NCBI RefSeq assembly: GCF_015690355.1 | Contig: NZ_JADPRT010000019.1 | Coordinates: 124,001 to 188,000, forward strand | Direction of reading: 5' to 3' | Source of the DNA: Streptacidiphilus fuscans | GTDB taxonomy: Bacteria > Actinomycetota > Actinomycetes > Streptomycetales > Streptomycetaceae | Length of the DNA: 64,000 nucleotides | Shown: positions 7,245 through 14,855 of the stretch, piece after piece | Position numbering within the stretch: the stretch's first letter is position 1 | Layout: each line of letters opens with the position of its first letter | Translations under genes and position numbers: made by a program | The notes under the pieces: generated by a model | What the model was told of the DNA's origin: nothing | The model's database searches: none | What the model saw: the letters and a program-made list of their open reading frames with translations, nothing else

Positions 7245-9661
7245 CAGCTCTCCTCACGGACCCAGGGCTCCACGGTCGCCCGCATGCCCGCGACGAAGCG
7301 CCGGCCGCGGTCGGTCAGAGCACCAGAGTCCGTCATGACCCCGATGGCGCGGTAGGTGTGGTCGAGCCAACGTGTGTACTCGGCGCGGTCCTCTCGCGCA
7401 TGTGTGGCCCTCCAGCGGGAGCGCCAGAACTCCACGACGGCGATGTGCGCGTACGTTCCCTGGAAGAGCCCCTCGAACGGTCGCGGATCGGGCCGCCACG
7501 GGGCGTCGAAAGTGCGGGTGTCGGACCGGTCGAACAGGTCCTCCATGTCGAAGACCGCACCCAGCTTGACGTGCTGGAACTCGTGGATCAGCAGCAGCGC
7601 CATGAACTCGGCCGAGCCCGGGCGCGCGATGCCGACCGTACCGAAGAGATCCCGCGCGGCACCGCTGACGTAGCTGCCGTCGGCCGACGGTCGCAGCGGC
7701 ACCACGGTGCTCAGACCTGCGCGCAGGCCCGGCGCGTAGCCGGGCAAGGTCGCGTCGATGACCCGCCAGGCCGCTGCCAGCTCGGCCTGCCAGGCATCCG
7801 CCTCAGCGTCCGACATGGGCGCGGCAGGATCCCAGTGGTGGGCGCGGCGCTGCGGGTCCGTGTCGTCGAGCAGCAACCGCCAAACCCCTGCCCTCGGTTC
7901 GGGTGCGCCCGCATCGCCGGAGAGCGGACGGACCGGCCGCCAGCGCGGCTCGCGCTGCGGCGCCCGCAGCTCGACCTCGATGCGCTCCTGTGCCGTCTCC
8001 ACGACGAACCGGTCATGCTCCGTCAGGACGAGGGCGGAACCGCCCTCGACACCGGTCAGCACACCGTGGCCCGGCACGCGCAGCTCGCCGCCGGGGCGCA
8101 CCGGCAGCGTCAGCTTCCCGTCCGCCTTCGCGAACAGCGCTGCGGCGACGGCGAGTTCAGCCACGCCGCCGAAGCGCTCAGCAAGCGGCCCCGGCTGCGC
8201 GAGGCACTCCAACGCCCAGGAGCGCGTGAACGGGTGGGCCACCGCGCGGTCCAACGCCTCCGGCGCGCTCTCGTCCAGGAGGGCGATCAGCTCCCACGCG
8301 TCGCCGTACGGCAGGTCGGCCTCAGCATCGGCATCGGGGGCCGGAGCGGCGGACCAGGCCTCGGCGACCCGGTCCAGCAGGGCGCGGTTGACCTCCACCT
8401 GGGCGACGCGCAGCGCGTCGACAGCCCCGGCACCGCCGTAGCCGGAGGCCAGCTCGTCGAAGTGCGGGTCCGACAACAGGCCGGTGGACATGGGGTGGTG
8501 CTCCTTGCGGGCGCGTTCCGCATCGCGGACGGCGGTGATCAGGGCGAGAAGGTCGGGACAGAAGACGCTGGGGTTGTCGAAGCCGCCGTCGACCGCGTGG
8601 AAGCCGCCGTCCGCACTGCGGTACCGGTGTGCGTACAGGCCGCCCCCGCAGGACTCCACGACCGGACAGGCTCTGCACTGCGCGCTCAGTCCGTCCAGCC
8701 CCTGCTGACGGTCGATCATGCCCGGGTGCCGGGCGGCGGTGTCGAAGTCGTGCCGGAACACGTCGAAGCCGGTCGCCGCGGCGCCGTCGTAGGCCGTCTT
8801 CAGCGAGTCGGCCTGCTCCAGGGTGCCGTCGGTCTCGACGACGACCAGATCGGCGGGCGCGAGCCCGAGCGACTCGGTCAGGCTGCTCTGTCCGCGCAGC
8901 GTGCGGTGCAGCGAGTCGAACATCCGGACCGGCACGGGCCGCCCCTGCGCGTTCCAACGCTCGTAGACACGCCCCAGCCATTCGGCATACGGCGTCGTCC
9001 CGGGGCCGTCGGGCCGCAGCGGCGGCTCGTCCCAAGTGGCGTGCGGCAGCAGGAAGTCGATGCGTGGTGGGTCGAGAGCGACGAGGGCGTCGTAGACGGC
9101 GACGGGGTCGTTGCGCACGTCGACGGTGCAGAGGAGGCCGGCGTAGAGGTGGCGCCAGCGGGGCAGGCGGAGCAGGTCGATCGCCCTGACCACCTGGTGG
9201 TAGCTGCTGTGGCCGTTCGCATAACGGCGGTGCAGATCGTTCGCGGCGCGGTCCCCGTCCAGGGAGACGCCGACTTTCACGTGGAACTCGTCGAAGATCC
9301 TCAGATGACGCTCGCCCAGCGTGACCGCATTGGTGTGGATCCGTAAATCCAGCTCGCACACCCCGCGCAAGGCGTCGTTGAGCACCTGCGCGGCGCGCCG
9401 CAACCGGATCGGCCCAGCCAACAGAGGCTCGCCACCGTGGAGTACCACATGCACCCGCTCCAACCGGTGAACACGCGCGTGCTCAGCGATCCTGGCCGCC
9501 GTCTGCACGAGGACGTCGTCGAGCGGCACCTTGGGTCGGCCGCGCCAACTCGTGTCGGCGTGCTCATAGACGTAGCAGTGATCACAGGACAGATCGCATC
9601 GACTGTTGAGTTTGATGACGAACTGCCTGAACGGCGTGGCTACGGAAGGATTGAGGTCCAT
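7244..9661 (-). CDS. fxsB: FxsB radical SAM/SPASM peptide maturase fused to a HEXXH domain
   Basis: An 805-residue two-part enzyme. Residues 12 to about 380 form a radical SAM domain with the CX3CX2C iron-sulfur motif (C22, C26, C29 in RCDLSCDHCYVYE). A C-terminal SPASM-like cysteine set follows (C329, C332, C338, C368). From about 390 on comes a separate domain with an intact HEFQH zinc-type motif at 693-697. FxsB enzymes belong to the radical SAM group that installs three-residue cyclophane crosslinks (triceptides); the expected substrate is FxsA, encoded 40 nt upstream. The HEXXH part resembles the HEXXH peptide-modification domain found with such maturases; its reaction is unknown. The gene is the second of the operon and overlaps the next gene by 1 nt. 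Confidence 0.93.
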   Translation of the reverse strand: MDLNPSVATPFRQFVIKLNSRCDLSCDHCYVYEHADTSWRGRPKVPLDDVLVQTAARIAEHARVHRLERVHVVLHGGEPLLAGPIRLRRAAQVLNDALRGVCELDLRIHTNAVTLGERHLRIFDEFHVKVGVSLDGDRAANDLHRRYANGHSSYHQVVRAIDLLRLPRWRHLYAGLLCTVDVRNDPVAVYDALVALDPPRIDFLLPHATWDEPPLRPDGPGTTPYAEWLGRVYERWNAQGRPVPVRMFDSLHRTLRGQSSLTESLGLAPADLVVVETDGTLEQADSLKTAYDGAAATGFDVFRHDFDTAARHPGMIDRQQGLDGLSAQCRACPVVESCGGGLYAHRYRSADGGFHAVDGGFDNPSVFCPDLLALITAVRDAERARKEHHPMSTGLLSDPHFDELASGYGGAGAVDALRVAQVEVNRALLDRVAEAWSAAPAPDADAEADLPYGDAWELIALLDESAPEALDRAVAHPFTRSWALECLAQPGPLAERFGGVAELAVAAALFAKADGKLTLPVRPGGELRVPGHGVLTGVEGGSALVLTEHDRFVVETAQERIEVELRAPQREPRWRPVRPLSGDAGAPEPRAGVWRLLLDDTDPQRRAHHWDPAAPMSDAEADAWQAELAAAWRVIDATLPGYAPGLRAGLSTVVPLRPSADGSYVSGAARDLFGTVGIARPGSAEFMALLLIHEFQHVKLGAVFDMEDLFDRSDTRTFDAPWRPDPRPFEGLFQGTYAHIAVVEFWRSRWRATHAREDRAEYTRWLDHTYRAIGVMTDSGALTDRGRRFVAGMRATVEPWVREES

Positions 9662-9701
9662 GCTGGTTCTTGGCCTACGGACAGAAAGCCTCTGCGCCTC
9701 G

Positions 9702-9896
9702 TCAGATCGAGGAGTTGAAGGCTGCCACGTCCAGCCGGGAGACGCCGTTGTCGGGCAGCACCCGGCTCAGCATCATGCTGTGCGCGGCACCACCCCGCTT
9801 GGCGAGCCGGACCGGAACCGGTCGGATGGACTGTGCATCGTCGGCGGACGAAACCGCCTCCGTGGCCCGGGACTTGTTGTCGCGAGATGCGGTCAT
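9702..9896 (-). CDS. fxsA: FxsA precursor peptide ending in the FxSxx-COOH signature
   Basis: A 64-residue peptide whose last five residues are F-N-S-S-I, the FxSxx-COOH signature that defines the family. The stretch SRLDVAAFNSSI is the likely core and the preceding basic/hydrophobic region the leader. The ATG at 9896 follows a Shine-Dalgarno-like AAGGGG with good spacing. An in-frame extension up to 10205 exists but has no family features and was not used. From the known triceptide chemistry, a crosslink from the Phe60 ring to the beta-carbon of Ser62 is expected (inference). It is the first gene of the fxs operon, directly before fxsB. Confidence 0.92.
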   Translation of the reverse strand: MTASRDNKSRATEAVSSADDAQSIRPVPVRLAKRGGAAHSMMLSRVLPDNGVSRLDVAAFNSSI

Positions 9897-10217
9897 CGAG
9901 GACCCCTTGTGTTTGGAAGGGCAAAAGGCCGGGCAGGGGTTGCCGAGAGCCTTCTCCTCGCGTTGTTCGATGGTCTGCATCGCCAAGCGCCAGGATCTCC
10001 ACGTGCACACCATCCACCCGCGCGGAAACTTACCCCTCCACGGAAGATTCACGTAGCCGGGTAGACGGTTTCCGGACTGCCATGTCCACAAAAAGCCACA
10101 GGTCATCGACCTTTTGGCCAGTCCGATCATGGCGAAAATGCGATCCTGAGAATCACTCTTGCGTGGAGATTGTCTACGCCGTTCTGCGTAGCCGGTCTCC
10201 ATCACCTGTCTACAGCG
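9897..10217 (-). promoter_or_regulatory. Upstream region of the fxs operon
   Basis: This 320-bp gap between pdxH and fxsA must hold the fxs promoter, but no convincing -35/-10 pair could be chosen. Visible structure: CTACGC at 10174-10179 mirrored by GCGTAG at 10186-10191 (6-nt spacer), and long-range complementary arms around 10073-10081 and 10116-10125. The region is visibly less GC-rich than its surroundings. No gene is seen. Confidence 0.4.
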
Positions 10218-10922
10218 TCACGGACAGAGCCGCTCCACCCGCCAGCCGGTCGGGGCGGTCGGGTCGGCGTCGTAGACGAGGCGGTCGTGGAGGCGGTTCT
10301 CGCGGCCCTGCCAGAACTCGACCGACTGCGGCGCGACCCGGAAGCCGCCCCAGAACGGCGGGGCCGGGACGCCCTCGCCCTCCGGGTAGCGCGCCGCCAG
10401 GTCCGCGTAGCGCTGCTCCAGTTCCTCGCGGGAGGCGACCGGCCGGGACTGCTCGCTGGCCCACGCGCCGAGCTGCGACCCGTGCGGTCGACTGCGGAAG
10501 TACGCCGCCGTCTCGTCGCGTCCGACCTTCACCGCCGTTCCGGTGACGATGACCTGACGGGCGATCGGATGCCACGGGAAGAGCAGCGCGATGTGCGGAT
10601 TGACCGTCAGGTCCCGCCCCTTGCGCGACTCGTAGTTGGTGTAGAAGACGAATCCGCGCTCGTCGAAGCCCTTCAGCAGCACCGTGCGCATGCTGGGCCG
10701 ACCGGCCTCGTCGGCGGTGGAGACCACCATCGCGTTCGGTTCGTCGAGTCCGGCATGCTGCGCGTCCACGAACCACCGGGTGAACTGCTGGATCGGGTCG
10801 GCGGCGAGCTCCGCCTCCAGCAGGCCGGTGGCACGGTACTGCCGACGCATGTCGGCGGGGTCCGCCGAGGGGCGCGGGTCGGCGTGGTGAGGCGCGAGAG
10901 GGGCTTGGTCCGATGCGTGCAC
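10218..10922 (-). CDS. pdxH: Pyridoxamine 5'-phosphate oxidase
   Basis: This 234-residue FMN enzyme oxidises pyridoxine/pyridoxamine 5'-phosphate to PLP. Family hallmarks: MRRQYR near the N-terminus, RTVLLKGFDERGFVFYTNY (FMN and substrate contacts), R-K-G-R-D-L-x-x-N-P-H-I-A-L-L-F-P-W, and the C-terminal FWQGRENRLHDR then WRVERLCP. I chose the GTG at 10922 because it gives the usual family length and the upstream in-frame extension has no homologous look. The start is uncertain, since no strong ribosome site precedes it. The ATG just before RRQYR (about 60 nt downstream) is the alternative. It diverges from the citrate synthase gene across a region with a striking palindrome. Confidence 0.92.
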   Translation of the reverse strand: MHASDQAPLAPHHADPRPSADPADMRRQYRATGLLEAELAADPIQQFTRWFVDAQHAGLDEPNAMVVSTADEAGRPSMRTVLLKGFDERGFVFYTNYESRKGRDLTVNPHIALLFPWHPIARQVIVTGTAVKVGRDETAAYFRSRPHGSQLGAWASEQSRPVASREELEQRYADLAARYPEGEGVPAPPFWGGFRVAPQSVEFWQGRENRLHDRLVYDADPTAPTGWRVERLCP

Positions 10923-11007
10923 GCCGACATCATCCCAGCACCGGCTGAACGGACCGGGAAGCTCATCCGACCAGAACGCGCAGGATCTGCACCCGGTGTC
11001 CGCAGAG

Positions 11008-11035
11008 TGTGGACAGAGTCTGGACTCTGTCCACA
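11008..11035. promoter_or_regulatory. Perfect 13+13 bp palindrome, probable operator
   Basis: TGTGGACAGAGTC at 11008-11020 and its exact reverse complement at 11023-11035 are separated by 2 nt. It lies between divergent pdxH and the citrate synthase gene, just before a possible -10 hexamer (TATCTT, about 11047-11052). The near-zero spacer disfavours a hairpin and favours a dimeric repressor site. The cognate regulator is unknown. Confidence 0.7.
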
Positions 11036-11176
11036 TCGAGAGCGAGTATCTTTGCCGGGCCCGACCCCCACCCTCTCGGACGACTGTTCGCAACGGCGCG
11101 TGCATTTGTACCGAATCAGAGGTGAATACCACGTGTGTGCAGGGCATCACCGTCGTGGGATCTGGCGCAATGCACC

Positions 11177-11199
11177 CAGTGCCTGCCACTCTGGCACTG
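11177..11199. repeat. Inverted repeat in the citrate synthase leader
   Basis: CAGTGCC (11177-11183) is mirrored by GGCACTG (11193-11199) around a 9-nt loop. A competing TGCCA/TGGCA pair lies inside it. It sits 116 nt before the citrate synthase start, in a leader of about 250 nt that otherwise holds no gene. A role in mRNA structure is possible. Confidence 0.4.
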
Positions 11200-11314
11200 C
11201 GTGCCACGCGCGCACCGCACCTCTTACCGCGCAACCGCGCGGTCACAACCCAAGAGACGACTTGGCCACACCCCAAAGTCATCCGCCGATCCGACCGATC
11301 AGAGGAGCCGCCTG

Positions 11315-12415
11315 ATGTCCGACTTCGTACCCGGGCTCGAAGGAGTCATTGCGTTCGAGACGGAGATCGCCGAACCCGACAAGGAGGGCGGCTCGCTCCG
11401 CTACCGCGGGGTCGACATCGAGGAGCTCGTCGGTCACGTCTCCTTCGGCAACACCTGGGGCCTGCTGGTCGACGGCAAGTTCAACCCGGGCCTGCCGCCG
11501 GCGGAGCCGTTCCCGATCCCGGTCCACTCCGGCGACATCCGGGTGGACGTCCAGTCCGCGCTGGCAATGCTGGCCCCCGTCTGGGGTCTGCGCCCGCTGC
11601 TCGACATCAGCGCCGAGCAGGCCCGTGACGACCTCGCCCGCGCCGCGGTGATGGCCCTCTCCTACGTGGCCCAGTCGGCCCGCGGCCAGGGTCTGCCGAT
11701 GGTCCCGCAGAGCGAGATCGACAAGGCCGAGACCATCGTCGAGCGCTTCATGATCCGCTGGCGCGGCGAGCCCGACCCCAAGCACGTCAAGGCGGTCGAC
11801 GCGTACTGGACCTCCGCGGCCGAGCACGGCATGAACGCCTCGACGTTCACCGCCCGCGTCATCGCCTCCACCGGCGCGGACGTCGCCGCGGCGCTCTCCG
11901 GTGCCGTCGGCGCGATGTCCGGCCCGCTGCACGGCGGTGCGCCGTCCCGCGTCCTCGGCATGATCGAGGAGATCGAGCGGACCGGCGACGCGGTCGCCTA
12001 CGTCAAGAACGCCCTCGACAAGGGCGAGCGCCTGATGGGCTTCGGCCACCGCGTCTACCGCGCCGAGGACCCCCGTGCGCGCGTCCTGCGCCGCACGGCG
12101 CAGGAGCTGGACGCTCCCCGCTTCGAGGTCGCCGCGGCCCTGGAGAAGGCGGCCCTGGAGGAGCTCCACGCCCGCCGCCCCGACCGCGTGCTGGCCACCA
12201 ACGTCGAGTTCTGGGCGGCCATCGTCCTGGACTTCGCCGAGGTCCCCGCGCACATGTTCACCTCGATGTTCACCTGCGCCCGCACCGCGGGCTGGTCGGC
12301 GCACATCCTTGAGCAGAAGCGCACGGGCCGCCTGGTGCGCCCGTCCGCGCGCTACATCGGCCCGGGCACGCGCAGCGTGACCGAGGTCGAGGGCTTCGGC
12401 GACATCGCGCACTGA
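11315..12415 (+). CDS. Citrate synthase, type 2 (366 residues)
   Basis: Condenses oxaloacetate and acetyl-CoA to citrate. The GTSHR-like loops of other enzymes are absent. Instead the citrate synthase signatures are clear: LHGGAPSRVLGMI, then GFGHRVYRAEDPRAR (catalytic His and CoA/oxaloacetate arginines), and a late ARTAGWSAHILEQ block with the conserved Arg-rich RLVRPSARYIGP tail. Length and the N-terminal LEGVIAFETEIAEPDKEGGSLRYRGVDI match the short citrate synthase-2 form that streptomycetes carry beside their main enzyme. The ATG at 11315 has AGAGGAG 8 nt upstream. Longer in-frame starts run into the regulatory region and were rejected. It could also act as a 2-methylcitrate synthase; the sequence does not decide. 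Confidence 0.92.
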   Translation: MSDFVPGLEGVIAFETEIAEPDKEGGSLRYRGVDIEELVGHVSFGNTWGLLVDGKFNPGLPPAEPFPIPVHSGDIRVDVQSALAMLAPVWGLRPLLDISAEQARDDLARAAVMALSYVAQSARGQGLPMVPQSEIDKAETIVERFMIRWRGEPDPKHVKAVDAYWTSAAEHGMNASTFTARVIASTGADVAAALSGAVGAMSGPLHGGAPSRVLGMIEEIERTGDAVAYVKNALDKGERLMGFGHRVYRAEDPRARVLRRTAQELDAPRFEVAAALEKAALEELHARRPDRVLATNVEFWAAIVLDFAEVPAHMFTSMFTCARTAGWSAHILEQKRTGRLVRPSARYIGPGTRSVTEVEGFGDIAH

Positions 12416-12436
12416 GCAACTGTGCTGCCGTAGGCA

Positions 12437-12611
12437 GTTGCACTACCGCAGGGGGCGCGAGGGTCCGCTGATACGCGGCTCCGCCGCAGAGGCGCGACAA
12501 GCTGGATCCGCGCTCCCGCAGGTAGTTGCACTACCGCAGGGGCGCGGGGCTCTGCCGATCTGCGGCTCCGCCGCGTGGGCGCGACAAGCCGAGCCCGCGC
12601 TCCCGCAGGCA
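12437..12611. repeat. Two tandem ~88-bp repeats (type B intergenic element)
   Basis: Two direct copies start at 12437 and 12525 (87-88 bp period), and a third unit boundary at 12612 opens the hairpin repeat next to it. Each begins GTTGCACTACCGCAGGGG, holds a GCGGCTCCGCCGC stem and ends in a GCTCCCGCAGG block. Related copies lie at 33124-33264 and, shorter, near 41613. Confidence 0.75.
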
Positions 12612-12736
12612 GTTGCACCACCAGGGGCGCGGGGAACTGCGCGACAAGCCACCCAGTGTGGTGAGTCACCGTGCGAACAGGGCCATCCGCACACGGTGGT
12701 TGTTCGCGCAGTTCCCCGCGCCCCTGGTCGTGCAAC
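12612..12736. repeat. Dispersed hairpin repeat, copy 1
   Basis: The outer arms (GTTGCACCACCAGGGGCGCG at the left; CGCGCCCCTGG then TGCAAC at the right) are complementary over about 40 bp. They enclose a core carrying CAGGGCCATCCGCAC. It lies 3' of the citrate synthase gene and before serC. The core orientation is reversed relative to the copies at 24203 and 41667. Confidence 0.85.
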
Positions 12737-12857
12737 CGACCGCCCTGCGCGCAGAGCAATCCCCGCGCCCCTGAAGTGCACCCTCCCGCCCCGGAAAACT
12801 GCAGCTCCAGGCGGTCTCATCAGGCGGACCTGGCGTCTCAGCCGAGCGCGTAGCGGC

Positions 12858-12863
12858 TAGGCT
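12858..12863 (+). promoter_or_regulatory. -10 hexamer for a leaderless serC transcript
   Basis: TAGGCT ends 6 nt before the serC GTG, and no Shine-Dalgarno sequence is present. This is the geometry of a leaderless actinobacterial promoter, where transcription starts on the start codon. Confidence 0.6.
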
Positions 12864-12869
12864 GCGCAC

Positions 12870-13988
12870 GTGGCTGATATCCAGATCCCCGCTGACATCA
12901 GGCCCGCTGACGGCCGTTTCGGCGCAGGTCCGTCCAAGGTCCGGCCGGAGGCGCTCCGCGCGCTCGCTGAGACCGGTACCTCCCTGCTCGGCACCTCCCA
13001 CCGCCAGGCCCCGGTGAAGAACCAGGTCAAGCGCGTGCGTGAGGGCATCAGCAGCCTCTTCTCGCTGCCCGACGGCTACCAGGTCGTCCTCGGCAACGGC
13101 GGGTCCACCGCGTTCTGGGACATCGCCGCCTTCGGTCTCGTCGAGAACAAGTCCCAGCACCTGAACTTCGGCGAGTTCTCCTCCAAGTTCGCGGCAAGCG
13201 TCAAGGCCGCGCCGTGGCTGGCCGAGCCGACCGTGATCAAGTCCGAGCCTGGCACGCACCCGCTGCCGCAGGCCGAGGCCGGGGTCGACGTCTACGCGCT
13301 GACCCACAACGAGACCTCCACCGGCGTGGCCATGCCGATCCGCCGGGTCGAGGGCGCCGACGAGGGCGCGCTCGTGCTGGTGGACGCCACCTCCGGCGCC
13401 GGCGGTCTGCCCGTCGACATCGCCGAGACGGACGTCTACTACTTCGCCCCGCAGAAGTGCTTCGCCTCCGACGGCGGGCTCTGGGTCGGCGTCTTCTCCC
13501 CCGCCGCGCTGGAGCGCGCCGCCCGCATCGCCGCGAGCGACCGCTACGTGCCGCCGTTCTTCGACCTGCCGACCGCGATCGACAACTCGTCGAAGGACCA
13601 GACCTACAACACCCCGTCCGTCTCCACGCTCTTCCTCTTCGCGGAGCAGCTGGAGTGGATGAACGGCAACGGCGGTCTCGACTGGACGACGGCCCGCACC
13701 GCGGACTCGTCCTCGCGCCTCTACACCTGGGCCGAGAAGTCGCCCGTCGCCACGCCGTTCGTCGCCAACCCGGCGGAGCGTTCGCAGGTCATCGGGACGA
13801 TCGACTTCGACGACTCGGTCGACGCCGCGGCGATCGCCAAGGTGCTGCGCGCCAACGGCATCGTCGACACCGAGCCCTACCGCAAGCTCGGCCGCAACCA
13901 GCTCCGCGTCGCGATGTTCCCGGCGATCGACCCGGCCGACGTCGAGGCGCTGACCACCTGCATCGACTACGTCATCGAGCGCCTGTAG
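12870..13988 (+). CDS. serC: Phosphoserine aminotransferase
   Basis: A 372-residue fold-type I PLP aminotransferase converting 3-phosphohydroxypyruvate and glutamate to phosphoserine in serine synthesis (also 4-phosphohydroxythreonine in some organisms). Features of the actinobacterial SerC branch: GRFGAGPSKVRPEAL, the GTSHRQ substrate loop near 41-46, HNETSTGV, VDATSGAGG, and the PLP lysine in YFAPQKCFAS (K196). The GTG at 12870 has no ribosome site but a TAGGCT hexamer 6 nt upstream, pointing to a leaderless mRNA. A strong terminator follows 25 nt after the stop. It is unlinked to other ser genes in this window. Confidence 0.96.
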   Translation: MADIQIPADIRPADGRFGAGPSKVRPEALRALAETGTSLLGTSHRQAPVKNQVKRVREGISSLFSLPDGYQVVLGNGGSTAFWDIAAFGLVENKSQHLNFGEFSSKFAASVKAAPWLAEPTVIKSEPGTHPLPQAEAGVDVYALTHNETSTGVAMPIRRVEGADEGALVLVDATSGAGGLPVDIAETDVYYFAPQKCFASDGGLWVGVFSPAALERAARIAASDRYVPPFFDLPTAIDNSSKDQTYNTPSVSTLFLFAEQLEWMNGNGGLDWTTARTADSSSRLYTWAEKSPVATPFVANPAERSQVIGTIDFDDSVDAAAIAKVLRANGIVDTEPYRKLGRNQLRVAMFPAIDPADVEALTTCIDYVIERL

Positions 13989-14012
13989 TCGCCGAAGCTC
14001 AGAGATCAACGA

Positions 14013-14046
14013 GGGGCCCGGGGAGCCGAACAGCTCCCCGGGCCCC
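14013..14046. terminator. Strong terminator after serC
   Basis: A 14-bp perfect stem (14013-14026 with 14033-14046) with a 6-nt CGAACA loop is followed by TTCTCG. It lies between convergent serC and the secreted-protein gene, so it can serve both. Confidence 0.92.
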
Positions 14047-14076
14047 TTCTCGTCGCGCCGCTGACGACGGATCAGA

Positions 14077-14658
14077 TCAGGGGATCGGCACCGGCACGGG
14101 CAGCGGCGGCAGGCTCAGGCCGAGGGCCGCCACGACCGCGGTGACCACCGCGAGCAGGTCCGCGACCACCGCGGTGATCGCGGCGAGCACCTTGGTCGGG
14201 TCGGGGAGCGCGGCGACGATCGCCTGGACGTCGGTGGTGAGCTTGGTCAGGGCGTCGCTCACCGCGTCCTGCGGCTTCATGGCGTGCACGGGCACGGCGT
14301 GCACCTTGCCGAGCTTGGCCCCCGGCTTGACCGCCGCGGTCACCGGAGCCGCCGGGAGGGACGCCTTGAGCGCGGTGACGGCGTCGGTGACCTGCTTCAC
14401 CAGTGCCGTCAGTGACGCCGCGCTGGGGGCCGGAGTCGCGGAGGCCGCCGTGGAGAGCTTCGCGACGGCGGACTGGACCGCGCCGAGGTTGCCGAGCGTG
14501 CCGAGCTCGGCGGTGGGGTTGGCGGCAGCGGCGACATGGCGCGCCGTGCCGCCCTGGGGTTGAGGAGCCGCCTCCGCGGTCGAGATGAGGCCTCCGCCGG
14601 CCACGGTGGCGGCGAGGGCGATACCGGCGATCACGGAGTGGGTGCGACTGACACGCAT
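14077..14658 (-). CDS. Secreted Ala/Val-rich protein of unknown function
   Basis: A 193-residue protein with a clear Sec signal peptide: basic MRVSRTHS, hydrophobic core, cleavage expected after A-E-A near residue 30. The mature part has no cysteines or catalytic motif. It is dominated by Ala, Val, Leu and Pro and has short amphipathic heptads (S-A-V-A-K-L-S-T, A-L-V-K-Q-V-T-D-A-V-T-A-L). It ends in a hydrophobic Leu/Pro segment (LPPLPVPVPIP), which may associate with the envelope. I do not recognise the family. It converges on serC and shares its terminator. Confidence 0.75.
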   Translation of the reverse strand: MRVSRTHSVIAGIALAATVAGGGLISTAEAAPQPQGGTARHVAAAANPTAELGTLGNLGAVQSAVAKLSTAASATPAPSAASLTALVKQVTDAVTALKASLPAAPVTAAVKPGAKLGKVHAVPVHAMKPQDAVSDALTKLTTDVQAIVAALPDPTKVLAAITAVVADLLAVVTAVVAALGLSLPPLPVPVPIP

Positions 14659-14759
14659 GAGCTGAGTTCCCTTACTACTGGGAGTGACTGAGACTCAGTC
14701 ACCGTCACTCCGGGGAACACGCTCCGCAACTCGGGGACCACGAAGGGTCACCTGGTCGC

Positions 14760-14846
14760 TCAGTGAACCATGGCGCCGATCACCACGGCGACGAGGAGCA
14801 GCACCAGCGCGCCGCTGACGATTCGGGTTCGGGTCTTGGGGTCCAC
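14760..14846 (-). CDS. 28-residue single-span membrane protein
   Basis: A tiny GTG-initiated frame encodes a basic start (V-D-P-K-T-R-T-R) followed by one hydrophobic helix (IVSGALVLLLVAVVIGAMV). On the minus strand a TAGGCT hexamer ends exactly 6 nt before the GTG, the same leaderless layout as serC. This is the main reason to believe the gene. It lies just below the LacI regulator gene on the same strand, with 9 nt between them. Function unknown. Confidence 0.55.
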   Translation of the reverse strand: MDPKTRTRIVSGALVLLLVAVVIGAMVH

Positions 14847-14855
14847 GTGACCAGC

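Noticed and set aside
952..9896. The fxs locus as an aminoglycoside resistance island
   Set aside because: The AAC(3)-like gene is embedded in a conserved RiPP operon, and there are no mobile element or other resistance genes nearby.
9702..10205. A 167-residue version of FxsA
   Set aside because: The extra N-terminal part has no RiPP leader features, and the ATG at 9896 has a better ribosome site and the expected family length.
10170..11315. Plus-strand frame over pdxH and its upstream region
   Set aside because: It is antisense to clear PdxH motifs and has no domain of its own.
12437..12736. CRISPR array or tRNA cluster in the citrate synthase-serC gap
   Set aside because: Repeat units are 87-88 bp with no short repeat/spacer pattern, and no cloverleaf was found.
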